A DNA stretch of 57,650 nucleotides from SHAN690 sp041391765. Lineage in GTDB: Bacteria > Bacteroidota > Bacteroidia > Flavobacteriales_G > Salibacteraceae. Below, piece by piece: positions 1 through 8,037 of the stretch. How positions within the stretch are numbered: position 1 is the first letter of the stretch; every line of letters begins with the position of its first letter. The notes below the pieces were generated by a model. It saw nothing but the letters and a program-made list of their open reading frames with translations. It did not search any database and was not told the origin of the DNA. A program made the translations under genes and the position numbers. The stretch is from NCBI GenBank assembly GCA_041391765.1, contig JAWKNJ010000038.1, positions 1-57,650 on the forward strand, in the 5' to 3' direction.

Positions 1-36
1 GAGGAGTGAAAGTGCAGTGAATGCAAGTCTGGCCAT
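1..36 (-). CDS. 5' end of a possible exported protein (partial)
   Basis: An ATG on the minus strand at 36 opens a frame that leaves the window after 12 codons (MARLAFTALSLL). The hydrophobic start with an early arginine looks like the beginning of a signal peptide. It lies 28 bases downstream of the response regulator stop and in the same direction, so it could be the next gene of that transcript. Too little is visible to name it, and chance is possible. Confidence 0.3.
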   Translation of the reverse strand, partial: MARLAFTALSLL

Positions 37-64
37 GGCTTCAATTTGCGGTAAAAATACGTTT

Positions 65-820
65 CTAACTTCCCAACCAATCCTTAAAACCGGAGGCCTT
101 CTCCTGACTCACCTCCACACTTTCCATTACGGGAGGGTGAAGCTTCAGGCTCAGTCGACCTTTGCCAACAGCAACAGCAGACTGTATCGCATCTATGCTG
201 CACAGGTATTTGCGATTCACACGAAAGAACTTGGCCTGGTCCAATCTGCCTTCCAGCTCACTCAGCGTGTGTTCCACAATGTACCTTGATTGATCTTTCG
301 CAATGGCAAAGCTGACCTTATGTTCTGTGTAGAACCAAGCGATGTCCTCAACATTCAGACTTTTCAGTTCTGTACCCTTTTTGGCAAGTAGCCGGTCAAT
401 TGGATGCGCTTTTCCCACCCTCAAAGCCTCCTGTAGGCCGCTCAGGTTCCCTACGAAGTGACTGCGCACCTTCAAGTATTTGTTCAGCGCCATATGAAGC
501 CGTTCAGTTTTGACCGGCTTCAAAACATAGTCAATGCTGTTAAACTCGAATGCTTTAGTGATATAGTGATCATAGGCAGTGACAAAGATGATGGGGCATT
601 GCGTAGGATGACTTTCAAATATACTGTGGCTCAAACCGTCACTCAATTGAATATCCGCGATGATAAGATCGGGTTCGGGATGAGTCATGAGCCAGTTCAT
701 TGATTCCTTGATGGAACCCAGCTCTGCCACGATTGATATCCCGGAATCAAAATCAACCACCAGCCTTCGCAGGCGCTCCATGGCCGGCTGCTCATCTTCT
801 ATCAATAAAACTCTAAGCAT
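65..820 (-). CDS. LytTR-family response regulator
   Basis: A 251-residue two-component response regulator. An N-terminal receiver domain (about residues 1-120) has the acidic pair at E8-D9, the likely phospho-acceptor D56 in IIADIQ and the conserved lysine K101 in YVLKP. A LytTR DNA-binding domain follows (about 145-248), with the typical stretch FFRVNRKYLCSIDAI. This family binds DNA through beta strands and is normally paired with LytS-type kinases. The start overlaps the end of the kinase gene by 8 bases, so the two are translationally linked. A second, frameshifted pair of the same type lies at 10.6-12.3 kb. The regulated genes cannot be inferred. Confidence 0.93.
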   Translation of the reverse strand: MLRVLLIEDEQPAMERLRRLVVDFDSGISIVAELGSIKESMNWLMTHPEPDLIIADIQLSDGLSHSIFESHPTQCPIIFVTAYDHYITKAFEFNSIDYVLKPVKTERLHMALNKYLKVRSHFVGNLSGLQEALRVGKAHPIDRLLAKKGTELKSLNVEDIAWFYTEHKVSFAIAKDQSRYIVEHTLSELEGRLDQAKFFRVNRKYLCSIDAIQSAVAVGKGRLSLKLHPPVMESVEVSQEKASGFKDWLGS

Positions 821-1877
821 GGATTAGCGGCAATGTTACTCTGAACTCATGAGAATCTGAATGTACCAATGGTGTTCTTCCATTCAGAATGCTGTAGCGC
901 TTTTGCAGGTTGATCAATCCCTGTCCGGTAGACTCCATAGACTTTGGTTTGAGCCTCAAGTTATTGGAAACAATAATGTTATCTCCTTCCTTGCGAATGT
1001 TCACTTTAAGCGCATGCTGTGCATCAAACTGATTGTGCTTGACGGCATTTTCCAAGAGCAATTGCAAGGAAATAGGAGGTATGAGCCATTCATTTTTCTC
1101 ATCATCCGCTCCGGTGATGTCCAATGAAAACGAATCGCCAAAGCGAAGCCTGATCAGGTTGGCATAATGCGACAAGAATTCCAGTTCCTCGCTCAGCCAA
1201 ACCAGGTTGCGTTCCTTGCTAAGAAGAATGTAGCGATATACATCCGCCAGGTGCTCGTTGAAGTCTAGCGCTTTTTTGGGGTCTGCCTCGATGAACTGAC
1301 TCAAGGTATTGAGCGAATTGAACATAAAGTGAGGGTCAATCTGGTTTTTGAGAGCTTGGAGTTCGGCTGCTGTTCTGGCTTCATTGGCGCGGGCAAAATG
1401 CAGCGCATCACTCTCGCGTTCCTGGATCAGGAATACGGTTTCGTAAGCGTGTGTCACAAAAATGACGGCAATCACATTCATCAACGTCACGACTTGTATA
1501 GCATCCCAATCAGTGGGCATGCTTTCGTTCAGCTGATACCATAGCCATATCCAGCCAACCGTGAGCGGAAACGTGTAAAACACATTGGCGCTGATCAGGA
1601 TGAGCAGCTTTCGCCAGGGCTTGCTGAACCAGTCAAGGTGCTTGCGTTGTTGAAAAAGTAACCAACGATTGCCTTGCCAAATGAGCGCGGCCAACAGAAT
1701 GAAAAAGGCATAACCAAACCAATACATGGCCTCGGTAAGCCTCAATTCACCAAAAAGCCCCGTGAGATTTGGAATTACTATTCCGAAACCCGGAATGCCA
1801 ATTAAACGGATCAACCGATCGTCCAATTGATTCTTGGTGCTGATGCTTTGAGTTGGTCGTAGTTCGGTCTGAGTCAT
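813..1877 (-). CDS. LytS-like sensor histidine kinase
   Basis: A 354-residue membrane histidine kinase of the His_kinase (LytS/YehU) class. Four hydrophobic segments occupy roughly residues 30-150, with no sizeable periplasmic sensor domain. A short coiled linker rich in alanine and glutamate precedes the H-box QIDPHFMFNSLN, with the phospho-accepting histidine at about H183. The ATP-binding part shows PPISLQLLLENAVKHN (N box) and a glycine-rich GQGLINLQKR segment. It presumably phosphorylates the overlapping LytTR regulator. The signal is unknown. Confidence 0.93.
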   Translation of the reverse strand: MTQTELRPTQSISTKNQLDDRLIRLIGIPGFGIVIPNLTGLFGELRLTEAMYWFGYAFFILLAALIWQGNRWLLFQQRKHLDWFSKPWRKLLILISANVFYTFPLTVGWIWLWYQLNESMPTDWDAIQVVTLMNVIAVIFVTHAYETVFLIQERESDALHFARANEARTAAELQALKNQIDPHFMFNSLNTLSQFIEADPKKALDFNEHLADVYRYILLSKERNLVWLSEELEFLSHYANLIRLRFGDSFSLDITGADDEKNEWLIPPISLQLLLENAVKHNQFDAQHALKVNIRKEGDNIIVSNNLRLKPKSMESTGQGLINLQKRYSILNGRTPLVHSDSHEFRVTLPLIHA

Positions 1878-1962
1878 TCAATATCCATGTTCAGGAAGTT
1901 GATGCTTGCGCGGGCACAAGTTCCGGCTAAGATTTGCCATACAATCCTTTAACCGAACGAAA

Positions 1963-2358
1963 ATGGAAATAAATCACTTGGCTACGATCGCTGCTGCGCT
2001 CAGCGACTTTTTGGTGGGCGGGTTGTGGTATTCGCCAATCCTATTTTTCAAACCATGGAAAGAAGCCAATGGACTCACGGACGAAAAGCTGAAGGAGTCC
2101 AAACCTGCAATCACGTTCAGTGTGGTTGGCATCATGTCTCTGGTCATCTCATACAATCTCGCGTTTTTTCTGTCAGAGGAAGGCACAGATGCGGCATGGG
2201 GCGCCACTGCGGGATTCTTGGCTGGCATGTGGGCTGCAAGCGCTTTTGTCATCATTGGAATGTTTGAATTACGTTCGCTTAAGTATCATCTGGTCAACAT
2301 AGGCTACCTGCTGGTGGCGTTCACATTAAAAGGTTTTATCATTGGCATTTGGAGATAG
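1963..2358 (+). CDS. DUF1761-family membrane protein
   Basis: A 131-residue integral membrane protein with four predicted helices: near the N-terminus (WYSPILFF), about residues 50-65, about 75-97 (the AGMWAASAFVIIG segment) and at the C-terminus. The LVGGLWYSPILFFKPW motif near residue 15 is typical of the DUF1761 family, whose function is unknown. The ATG at 1963 is preferred over an upstream in-frame start at 1906 because it matches the usual family N-terminus. It diverges from the kinase gene and is followed after 3 bases by a DUF4287/DUF5655 gene, so the two probably form an operon. Confidence 0.8.
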   Translation: MEINHLATIAAALSDFLVGGLWYSPILFFKPWKEANGLTDEKLKESKPAITFSVVGIMSLVISYNLAFFLSEEGTDAAWGATAGFLAGMWAASAFVIIGMFELRSLKYHLVNIGYLLVAFTLKGFIIGIWR

Positions 2359-2361
2359 CAT

Positions 2362-2901
2362 ATGGAAGACAAAATGATCGCCAATCTGGAGGAACAGACA
2401 GGTAAGAAGTTCAGCGAACTGATAGAAATTGCCCGCAAGAGCGGACTGGAAAAACATGGACAGATCGTCAGCCACCTCAAAGAAACCCTCGGAATTGGAC
2501 ACGGCCAAGCCAATTTGATTGCACATCGCCTGAAGCAAAGCGATGCGGGATCGCAAACCGAAAAAGATTTGGTGAGTGAGCAGTATCAACACCGGCAGAA
2601 TTTGAAAACCATCTATGATTCATTGGAAAAACACATCAAGGGATTTGGTGCTGACGTAGAGATTGCGCCAAAGCTGAAGAGTGTAAGTTTCAGGCGTAAG
2701 CGACAATTCGCTCTAATCCAACCAACCACTAAAACACGGGTAGATCTGGGGTTGAAATTCGATAACCGCCCCATTGGCGGACGGCTGGAGTCTTCTGGTC
2801 CGTTTGGGGCGATGTGCACACACCGAATTCAGCTCACCGATGCCTCACAAGTGGATGCCGAGCTGATTCAATTAATCAGAGAAGCCTACGAAGAAGGTTG
2901 A
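2362..2901 (+). CDS. DUF4287 and DUF5655 domain protein
   Basis: A 179-residue cytoplasmic protein. Residues 1-55 match DUF4287, a small helical domain with the features TGKKFSELIEIARKSG and LGIGHGQANLIAH. The C-terminal half matches DUF5655, with IYDSLEKHIKGFG and the pattern KTRVDLGLKF. This domain resembles the substrate-binding part of some DNA-repair and transport proteins, but no function is established. It starts 3 bases after DUF1761 and overlaps the convergent GNAT gene by 16 bases at its 3' end. Confidence 0.85.
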   Translation: MEDKMIANLEEQTGKKFSELIEIARKSGLEKHGQIVSHLKETLGIGHGQANLIAHRLKQSDAGSQTEKDLVSEQYQHRQNLKTIYDSLEKHIKGFGADVEIAPKLKSVSFRRKRQFALIQPTTKTRVDLGLKFDNRPIGGRLESSGPFGAMCTHRIQLTDASQVDAELIQLIREAYEEG

Positions 2902-3401
2902 TTGTGAATCGCAAAAACATGAATCAGCAAGCCATCTTCCATCATATCCCGCTCAAAGCGAAATCCAAGCTTTTGCAATACACGAACTGAGGCCAGATTG
3001 TCGGGTAGGAGCATGGCTATAATTCGCTGTAGGCCCAGATGGTTGAATCCAAATTCAAGACTGGCCTTGCCGGCCTCGGTGGCAATGCCCATCCCCCAGA
3101 ATTCCCGCTTCAATCGATAGCCTAGGTCAACTTCTCTCATATCGGGCAAGTACTTAAGGCCGGAAAACCCAATGAATTCACCCGTTTCTTTCCATTCCAC
3201 AGCAAACCTTCCATAGCCATACTTTTCATAGTCGCCAAGGACGTTTTCCTTGATTCGCCTTTCAATTTCGCGCAAATCCACCATGCCACCGTCACCCGTA
3301 AACCGAGTGACCTCCTGATTCAAATTCATCTGATATGCTGGCTCAATGTCCCGCAACTCGTGCGGACGAAGAATCAATCGCTGTGTTTCTATGGATATCA
3401 T
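2886..3401 (-). CDS. RimJ/RimL-type GNAT acetyltransferase
   Basis: A 171-residue GNAT-fold N-acetyltransferase of the Acetyltransf_3 type. It begins METQRL-like (ISIETQRLILRPHELRD) and contains the acetyl-CoA motif DLGYRLKREFWGMGIATEAG followed by a helix with NHLGLQRI. These enzymes acetylate amino groups of proteins or small molecules. The substrate here is unknown. The ATG at 3401 gives the standard N-terminus, and an upstream in-frame ATG at 3497 would add an unrelated leader reaching the divergent promoter. It is transcribed divergently from the YceI gene across about 100 bases. Confidence 0.85.
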   Translation of the reverse strand: MISIETQRLILRPHELRDIEPAYQMNLNQEVTRFTGDGGMVDLREIERRIKENVLGDYEKYGYGRFAVEWKETGEFIGFSGLKYLPDMREVDLGYRLKREFWGMGIATEAGKASLEFGFNHLGLQRIIAMLLPDNLASVRVLQKLGFRFERDMMEDGLLIHVFAIHNQPSS

Positions 3402-3456
3402 ATCTCTGAGACTAAAGTAGTCAAAGGTTAAAATCTTTAAAAATGTATAAACATTA

Positions 3457-3478
3457 TATGTACATACATATATATTTG
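3457..3478 (+). promoter_or_regulatory. Candidate -7 box and palindrome upstream of YceI
   Basis: TATATTTG at 3471-3478 fits the Bacteroidota -7 consensus TAnnTTTG and lies 27 bases before the YceI ATG. The perfect palindrome TATGTACATA at 3457-3466 sits just upstream, inside the space shared with the divergent GNAT gene, where a repressor could act. No clear -33 TTG element was found, so this is a candidate only. Confidence 0.4.
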
Positions 3479-3505
3479 TCTTGTAATCACAAAACACAAC
3501 TCAAC

Positions 3506-4045
3506 ATGGAAACACAAACATTGACAGCGTGGGCAATAGACAAGACCCACAGCGAAATTCAGTTCAAGGTTAAGCACCTTGTAATATCCACCGTTACCGG
3601 TCATTTCAGAAACTTTGAAGGCACTTTGGAAACAGAGTCACAAGACTTTGACGGGGCCTCTATCGACTTTCAGTTGGACGTAAACAGCATTGACACCAAT
3701 CAAAGCGATCGTGACGGACATTTGAAATCAGACGACTTCTTTGCAGCAGAAAAATTTCCTCACATCACGTTCAAAAATGGCAGATTGAACAAAACAGGAA
3801 ATAACACTTACAACCTTGTTGGCGAGCTTACGATTCGTGACATCACCCAGTCTGTTACATTAAAGGTGGAGCTTGGTGGCGTTATGAAAGATCCATACGG
3901 CAACACCAAGGCTGGGTTTGAAGTGCTCGGATCTGTGAATCGCAAATCATTTGGATTGAATTGGAATGCGGTGACGGAAGCTGGTGGAGTTGTGGTTGGT
4001 GATGAAGTGAAGCTTCAGATGAATGTGCAGTTAGCACAGCAATAA
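3506..4045 (+). CDS. YceI-family lipid-binding-like protein
   Basis: A 179-residue YceI-domain protein. The family forms a lipocalin-like beta-barrel that binds polyisoprenoid-type lipids. Visible family features are WAIDKTHSEIQFKVKHLVIS at the start, DGHLKSDDFFAAEKFPHITF in the middle, and NRKSFGLNWN near the end. No signal peptide is seen from the chosen ATG at 3506, which follows the candidate promoter, so the protein is probably cytoplasmic. Its exact role is unknown. A strong terminator follows. Confidence 0.92.
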   Translation: METQTLTAWAIDKTHSEIQFKVKHLVISTVTGHFRNFEGTLETESQDFDGASIDFQLDVNSIDTNQSDRDGHLKSDDFFAAEKFPHITFKNGRLNKTGNNTYNLVGELTIRDITQSVTLKVELGGVMKDPYGNTKAGFEVLGSVNRKSFGLNWNAVTEAGGVVVGDEVKLQMNVQLAQQ

Positions 4046-4061
4046 ACAGCTGCATTCTATG

Positions 4062-4097
4062 AAAAAGCCTCTGGTCATTCGATCCGAGGCTTTTTTT
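4062..4097. terminator. Bidirectional intrinsic terminator
   Basis: The arms AAAGCCTC and GAGGCTTT flank a loop of about 14 bases. A run of T follows on the plus strand and a matching A run precedes it, so it can end both the YceI transcript and the convergent cytochrome c transcript. Confidence 0.85.
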
Positions 4098-4114
4098 ATA
4101 CTCTGCTATCAACT

Positions 4115-5086
4115 TCAAGACTCCGGAGCAATAGCAACACTTGTTACCGTTTGCGTTACCGGAGGAACAGTAACCAGGTAACGATATACTGCCTTCAAAT
4201 CATCTTCACTCAACCTTGAAAACGGACCCCATGGCATGGGTGAGTATTGATGAACGCGACCTCCGCGCATGCGGGCTATGAATTGCTGCTCATTCCAATT
4301 GGCCAACATTCCTGTGGTTGGATCGGTGGTGATGTTGGGTGAAGTAAAGGTCCAGTTGTTTGTGCTGACGTCCGGCCCGAATTGAAATCCACCTGCGTAG
4401 GGTTCACCGATGAACTCACCGGTTTTTAAGTCCCTATTGGTATGGCAGCCCTTGCAGTTGGCCACTGACTCACTTAAGTATTTACCATAGGCAACGCTGC
4501 TATCCCTTGCAATGAAATCGATGGGTTCTCCATTTGGTTCGGAAGGTTTTAGTACAAATGACCTGATAACCTTGCCCAGCATGTTGTACTCGCTTTCCTT
4601 ATTCTCTTTTTCCAAGGGCTTTCGACTTTTGATGTAGGCAATAACGCATTCAATGTCTCTTTCGCTCATGTTGAAAAAGGGCATGAAGTCGATGCAGGCC
4701 TGTCCATCGGAGCGCACGTTGTGCCTCATCATTCGGTATAGTTGACCATCCGTCAAGCTTCCAATGCCCGTTTCTTTATCTGGTGTGATGTTGGGCGTGA
4801 CAATGGTTCCGATGGGAATTGCAAATTCAAAGCCTCCAGTCATGTCAACTTCCTCTCCGGCTTCAAGCGCTGCGATGTTTTCAATGGGTGAGTGACAATG
4901 GGCGCAGTGGGCGGGACCGTAGACCAAGTAGCGACCATGTTCTAACATGGCACTATCGGCACTAACCTTCAGGTCTGGAACAGGGTGTGTTTCATTAAAG
5001 GATTTTCTGGATAAACCATCTATTATCATGTAGAATCCAACAATTAAAACAGCCAACAGGCTCAGAACAATAAGCAGCTTTTTCAT
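4115..5086 (-). CDS. Membrane-anchored diheme cytochrome c
   Basis: A 323-residue electron-transfer protein. An N-terminal hydrophobic segment (residues 3-22) acts as a signal anchor, placing the protein in the periplasm. Two haem-attachment CxxCH motifs are present, CAHCH at 61-65 and CKGCH at 211-215. Each is followed by a methionine suitable as axial ligand, in FMPFFNM and YSPMPW. The repeated TPNIT-type segments and layout resemble two-domain cytochromes of the alcohol/aldehyde dehydrogenase subunit type. No dehydrogenase gene is adjacent, so its electron donor is unknown. It converges on YceI across a shared terminator. Confidence 0.88.
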   Translation of the reverse strand: MKKLLIVLSLLAVLIVGFYMIIDGLSRKSFNETHPVPDLKVSADSAMLEHGRYLVYGPAHCAHCHSPIENIAALEAGEEVDMTGGFEFAIPIGTIVTPNITPDKETGIGSLTDGQLYRMMRHNVRSDGQACIDFMPFFNMSERDIECVIAYIKSRKPLEKENKESEYNMLGKVIRSFVLKPSEPNGEPIDFIARDSSVAYGKYLSESVANCKGCHTNRDLKTGEFIGEPYAGGFQFGPDVSTNNWTFTSPNITTDPTTGMLANWNEQQFIARMRGGRVHQYSPMPWGPFSRLSEDDLKAVYRYLVTVPPVTQTVTSVAIAPES

Positions 5087-5204
5087 TTGGTGTAGGTTTA
5101 ATGGTTAAGCAAATGTGTAGCAATGGAGTTGAAGTGCAGACATCATTGCGTAAATGTTTACGGCATCGTTGTTTAAAGAATTCAGTTAATAACTCCACGG
5201 TTCT

Positions 5205-5238
5205 TTTGATTGACCGCAATGGTGAGAAGCTACATTCG
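5205..5238 (+). promoter_or_regulatory. Candidate promoter for the MBOAT gene
   Basis: TTTG at 5205-5208 and TACATTCG at 5231-5238 are separated by 22 bases, close to the Bacteroidota -33/-7 arrangement. One base deviates from TAnnTTTG. It ends 14 bases before the ATG at 5253. Confidence 0.4.
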
Positions 5239-5252
5239 TTTAGCCAGATAAC

Positions 5253-6659
5253 ATGCTTTTCAACAGTCTAACATTTCTTGTGTTTGCCATTTGCTTCTTC
5301 GCGCTATGGCCCATATTTAATCAGCGCAAGAACTCACGTTGGACATACTTGACTGTCGCGTCCTTCACATTTTATGGCTGGTGGGACTGGAGGTTTTTGT
5401 TCCTGATTATTGGAAGTGGCCTTATAGACTATATAAGCGCCTTAGCGATGGAGAAATGGCCTAGTAGAAAGCGAGCATTTTTATGGTTTTCTCTTATTGG
5501 CAACATCGGAAGTCTGAGCGTCTTCAAGTACAGCTTCTTCTTTGCCTCGATCATAGATGCATTATTCGTTTTTGTTGGTATCAAAACGAATCTTCAGCAC
5601 CATATTCCATCATTCGCGCTCATTTTACCGGTGGGCATTAGCTTCTTTACTTTTCAGTCAATGAGTTACACCATTGATGTGTACAAAGGACAGCTCAAGC
5701 CAACAAGCAATGTGTTGCACTTTTTTAGCTATCTGGCCATGTTTCCTCAATTAGTGGCAGGCCCCATTGTTCGAGCCAAAGATTTGTTGGGCCAACTTTC
5801 AGAGAAACGAACCACCAATTGGTTACAACGTTGGCATGGTGTCAAGCTGATCGTATTCGGACTGTTTCAAAAAACGGTGATCGCGGACAACCTTGGAGTA
5901 TTGGTCGATACGGCCTACCAGGGCAAAACATCAATCGACAATGGCCTGTTTTGGTGGATTGTGCTCATTGCGTTTGCATTTCAGATCTACTGCGATTTTT
6001 CGGGCTATAGTCTTATGGCTCGAGGATTGGCAAAGCTGATGGGTTATCATTTCAAAATGAACTTCAACCATCCATATCTCGCTATCAGCTTACGCGACTT
6101 CTGGACGCGCTGGCACATTTCCTTATCCTCGTGGTTTCGAGACTATGTTTATATCCCGTTGGGTGGTTCCAGAAAAGGCTTTTGGCGGGGAATAGTTTTT
6201 ATGAGTATCACCATGATAATCAGTGGCCTGTGGCATGGCGCTGCGCTTACCTTCATCGCCTGGGGCGCTATTCACGCATTTTTTTTGGCAATCGAGCGGC
6301 TCACCGGTTGGACTAAAAGTGCCCCGACATTCCTAGTTAGGATAGCCGTTTGGGTTCAGGTTTTGGTTGCCTGGAACTATTTCAGAGCTGGAAGCATCAG
6401 TCAAGCCAATGAAATAGTTGCTAAGCTATGGGGTAACTGGGAACAGTTTGAGCAGATCAAGGAGTTGTTTTACGACCCCTTGTTTTTTTTACTGATGACT
6501 ATTCTCATTGAGCTTAGTATATACTTGCGGAGAAGAAACCCATCAATTAGGGCGTTATACGCGCGTTGGTATTTGGATACCCCTGCCGTTGCAGTAGCCA
6601 TGGCAGCAGCTATATACTTAAGAGGACCGAGCGCTAACTTTATCTACTTCCAGTTTTGA
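5253..6659 (+). CDS. MBOAT-family O-acyltransferase (AlgI/PatA-like)
   Basis: A 468-residue polytopic membrane protein. It opens with the family start MLFNSLTFLVFAICFF and carries the MBOAT core LRDFWTRWHISLSSWFRDYV, with His288, and GLWHGAALTFIAWG, with the presumed catalytic His328. AlgI/PatA proteins move acyl groups, usually acetyl, across the inner membrane for transfer onto exopolysaccharide, peptidoglycan or other cell-surface sugars. The next gene overlaps its stop codon and is SGNH-like, the usual partner that completes transfer in the periplasm. The acceptor cannot be read from the sequence because no polysaccharide biosynthesis cluster is adjacent. Confidence 0.93.
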   Translation: MLFNSLTFLVFAICFFALWPIFNQRKNSRWTYLTVASFTFYGWWDWRFLFLIIGSGLIDYISALAMEKWPSRKRAFLWFSLIGNIGSLSVFKYSFFFASIIDALFVFVGIKTNLQHHIPSFALILPVGISFFTFQSMSYTIDVYKGQLKPTSNVLHFFSYLAMFPQLVAGPIVRAKDLLGQLSEKRTTNWLQRWHGVKLIVFGLFQKTVIADNLGVLVDTAYQGKTSIDNGLFWWIVLIAFAFQIYCDFSGYSLMARGLAKLMGYHFKMNFNHPYLAISLRDFWTRWHISLSSWFRDYVYIPLGGSRKGFWRGIVFMSITMIISGLWHGAALTFIAWGAIHAFFLAIERLTGWTKSAPTFLVRIAVWVQVLVAWNYFRAGSISQANEIVAKLWGNWEQFEQIKELFYDPLFFLLMTILIELSIYLRRRNPSIRALYARWYLDTPAVAVAMAAAIYLRGPSANFIYFQF

Positions 6660-7576
6660 GATCGGGAGTCAAAATAGCGTTGTTCATAACCATGTCTATC
6701 ATGCTTTTCTTCGTGTTAGCCATGTCTGAACCTGAGTATGAGGTGGAAGAATTGACGTTAAATGAATTTTGGATCCACAAGACTTTTCAAAAAAACGAGT
6801 ATGATCTAGTAGTTATTGGTGATTCCAGAGTGTATCGAGGGATTTCACCAAAACACTTGGCCAAAGAATCAGGATTAAGGGTTTTTAATTTGGGCTACAG
6901 CTCGGGTGGTATGGCGGAGCCCTTATTCAGTATAGCGGAAAGGTCGATTGCGACTTCCGTAAAACCGGTGATTCTGCTGGGGATAACTCCTCATTCGCTG
7001 ACTCCGGTTGGTCTATCCAACAAACAATTGAATCGATTGATGGGCGAGGAACATCCCGCTGAAATTGATAGCGAATCCAGCGGTATGATGCGCTGGTTTG
7101 AACCATATCGACCATCAGACTATCTCAAGCCCAGGTCTGATTCATCTAAGTTTGATGAGTTTAACCACTATTATCGAAACGGCTGGTGTGCATCACACAG
7201 CCCGAAGGACGATCCGGCTAGAACACTTCCCATTTATCGAAAGAACTTCGCTGGCAACACTGTTGACAGCGCGGCATACGAGTCATTAACTAAGCGTGTA
7301 AAAATTTGGACTGCTAATGGAATTTCAGTTTTTGCGTTCAGAGTTCCAAGTACGGAGCAAATGGAGGTGCTCGAAGATAGTTTGTCGGGCTTCGATGCAT
7401 CGTTTCTCAAAAATCAACTGATATTGTCTGGAGCAAAGTGGCTTGATTTTAACAGCAAAGACTTTCGAAGCTACGATGGTAGCCACCTTCACTTCGAATC
7501 AGCAATTGAGTTTTCAGAACGACTCGGCAAAATGATCCATGCTGAACTTTCGAATCAAAGTCCTAGAGAAAACTAA
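6656..7576 (+). CDS. SGNH-like periplasmic O-acetylation partner
   Basis: A 306-residue protein with one N-terminal transmembrane segment and a probable SGNH hydrolase-like domain. Block I is visible as VIGDSRVYRG with Ser57. A C-terminal YDGSHLHF segment provides Asp274 and His277. The start is a TTG at 6656 that overlaps the MBOAT stop codon, indicating translational coupling. An ATG at 6692 is possible but would remove the positively charged part before the membrane segment. By analogy with AlgX/AlgJ or PatB it probably completes acetyl transfer outside the inner membrane. The overall sequence is divergent and the function is inferred from motifs and pairing. Confidence 0.7.
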   Translation: MRSGVKIALFITMSIMLFFVLAMSEPEYEVEELTLNEFWIHKTFQKNEYDLVVIGDSRVYRGISPKHLAKESGLRVFNLGYSSGGMAEPLFSIAERSIATSVKPVILLGITPHSLTPVGLSNKQLNRLMGEEHPAEIDSESSGMMRWFEPYRPSDYLKPRSDSSKFDEFNHYYRNGWCASHSPKDDPARTLPIYRKNFAGNTVDSAAYESLTKRVKIWTANGISVFAFRVPSTEQMEVLEDSLSGFDASFLKNQLILSGAKWLDFNSKDFRSYDGSHLHFESAIEFSERLGKMIHAELSNQSPREN

Positions 7577-7931
7577 GAACTGCATCTGCATTCACACCAT
7601 TGTGTGATGTGTGACCAATGCACCGCGCATCGCGAATCACGAGTATTTGCGGGCTTTCATGCTGAACTAGATATCTGGTTTCAAGTTCATTTGACACATC
7701 TCGGTGCGCCAGTAAATCCAAGTAGAAGAACTGAATATTGTCAGCCATTTTCCAAAAGTCTCGTTCAAGGCGACCGTAAGCGTTAGAACTGATGCTGCAG
7801 CGAGTGCTGTGCTTGAAAATCACACATGGGATGGACCGTGAGATGGTGTCAATTTCGTCCAATTGACTCGTGGTGTTAAGTTCGTGCCATGTTTCCGGTA
7901 TGGTCGTATTTCCTTTGAACATCCCTAGCAT
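7563..7931 (-). CDS. ytxJ: YtxJ-like monothiol bacilliredoxin
   Basis: A 122-residue thioredoxin-fold protein of the YtxJ/BrxC type. The motif IFKHSTRCSISSNAY contains the single active cysteine C45 in the position expected for this family. The C-terminal half shows the cis-proline segment HESPQILV. Family members act in bacillithiol-linked thiol redox control in Firmicutes and Bacteroidota. Its presence suggests, but does not prove, that this organism makes bacillithiol. It converges on the SGNH gene with a 14-base overlap and has a good promoter candidate. Confidence 0.82.
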   Translation of the reverse strand: MLGMFKGNTTIPETWHELNTTSQLDEIDTISRSIPCVIFKHSTRCSISSNAYGRLERDFWKMADNIQFFYLDLLAHRDVSNELETRYLVQHESPQILVIRDARCIGHTSHNGVNADAVLSFL

Positions 7932-7957
7932 AATCCCAGCCTTTTGATAAGACTGTC

Positions 7958-7984
7958 CAAAGTTAAATCCTAACAGTTTAGCAA
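7958..7984 (-). promoter_or_regulatory. Candidate promoter of ytxJ
   Basis: Read on the minus strand, TTG (7984-7982) is followed after 16 bases by TAACTTTG (7965-7958), a full match to the TAnnTTTG -7 box. It ends 26 bases before the ytxJ ATG. Confidence 0.5.
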
Positions 7985-8037
7985 TGTGTGTTAGCAGTCA
8001 CAGTTATCAATTCATTACCTGTCACTAGCTTTACCTC

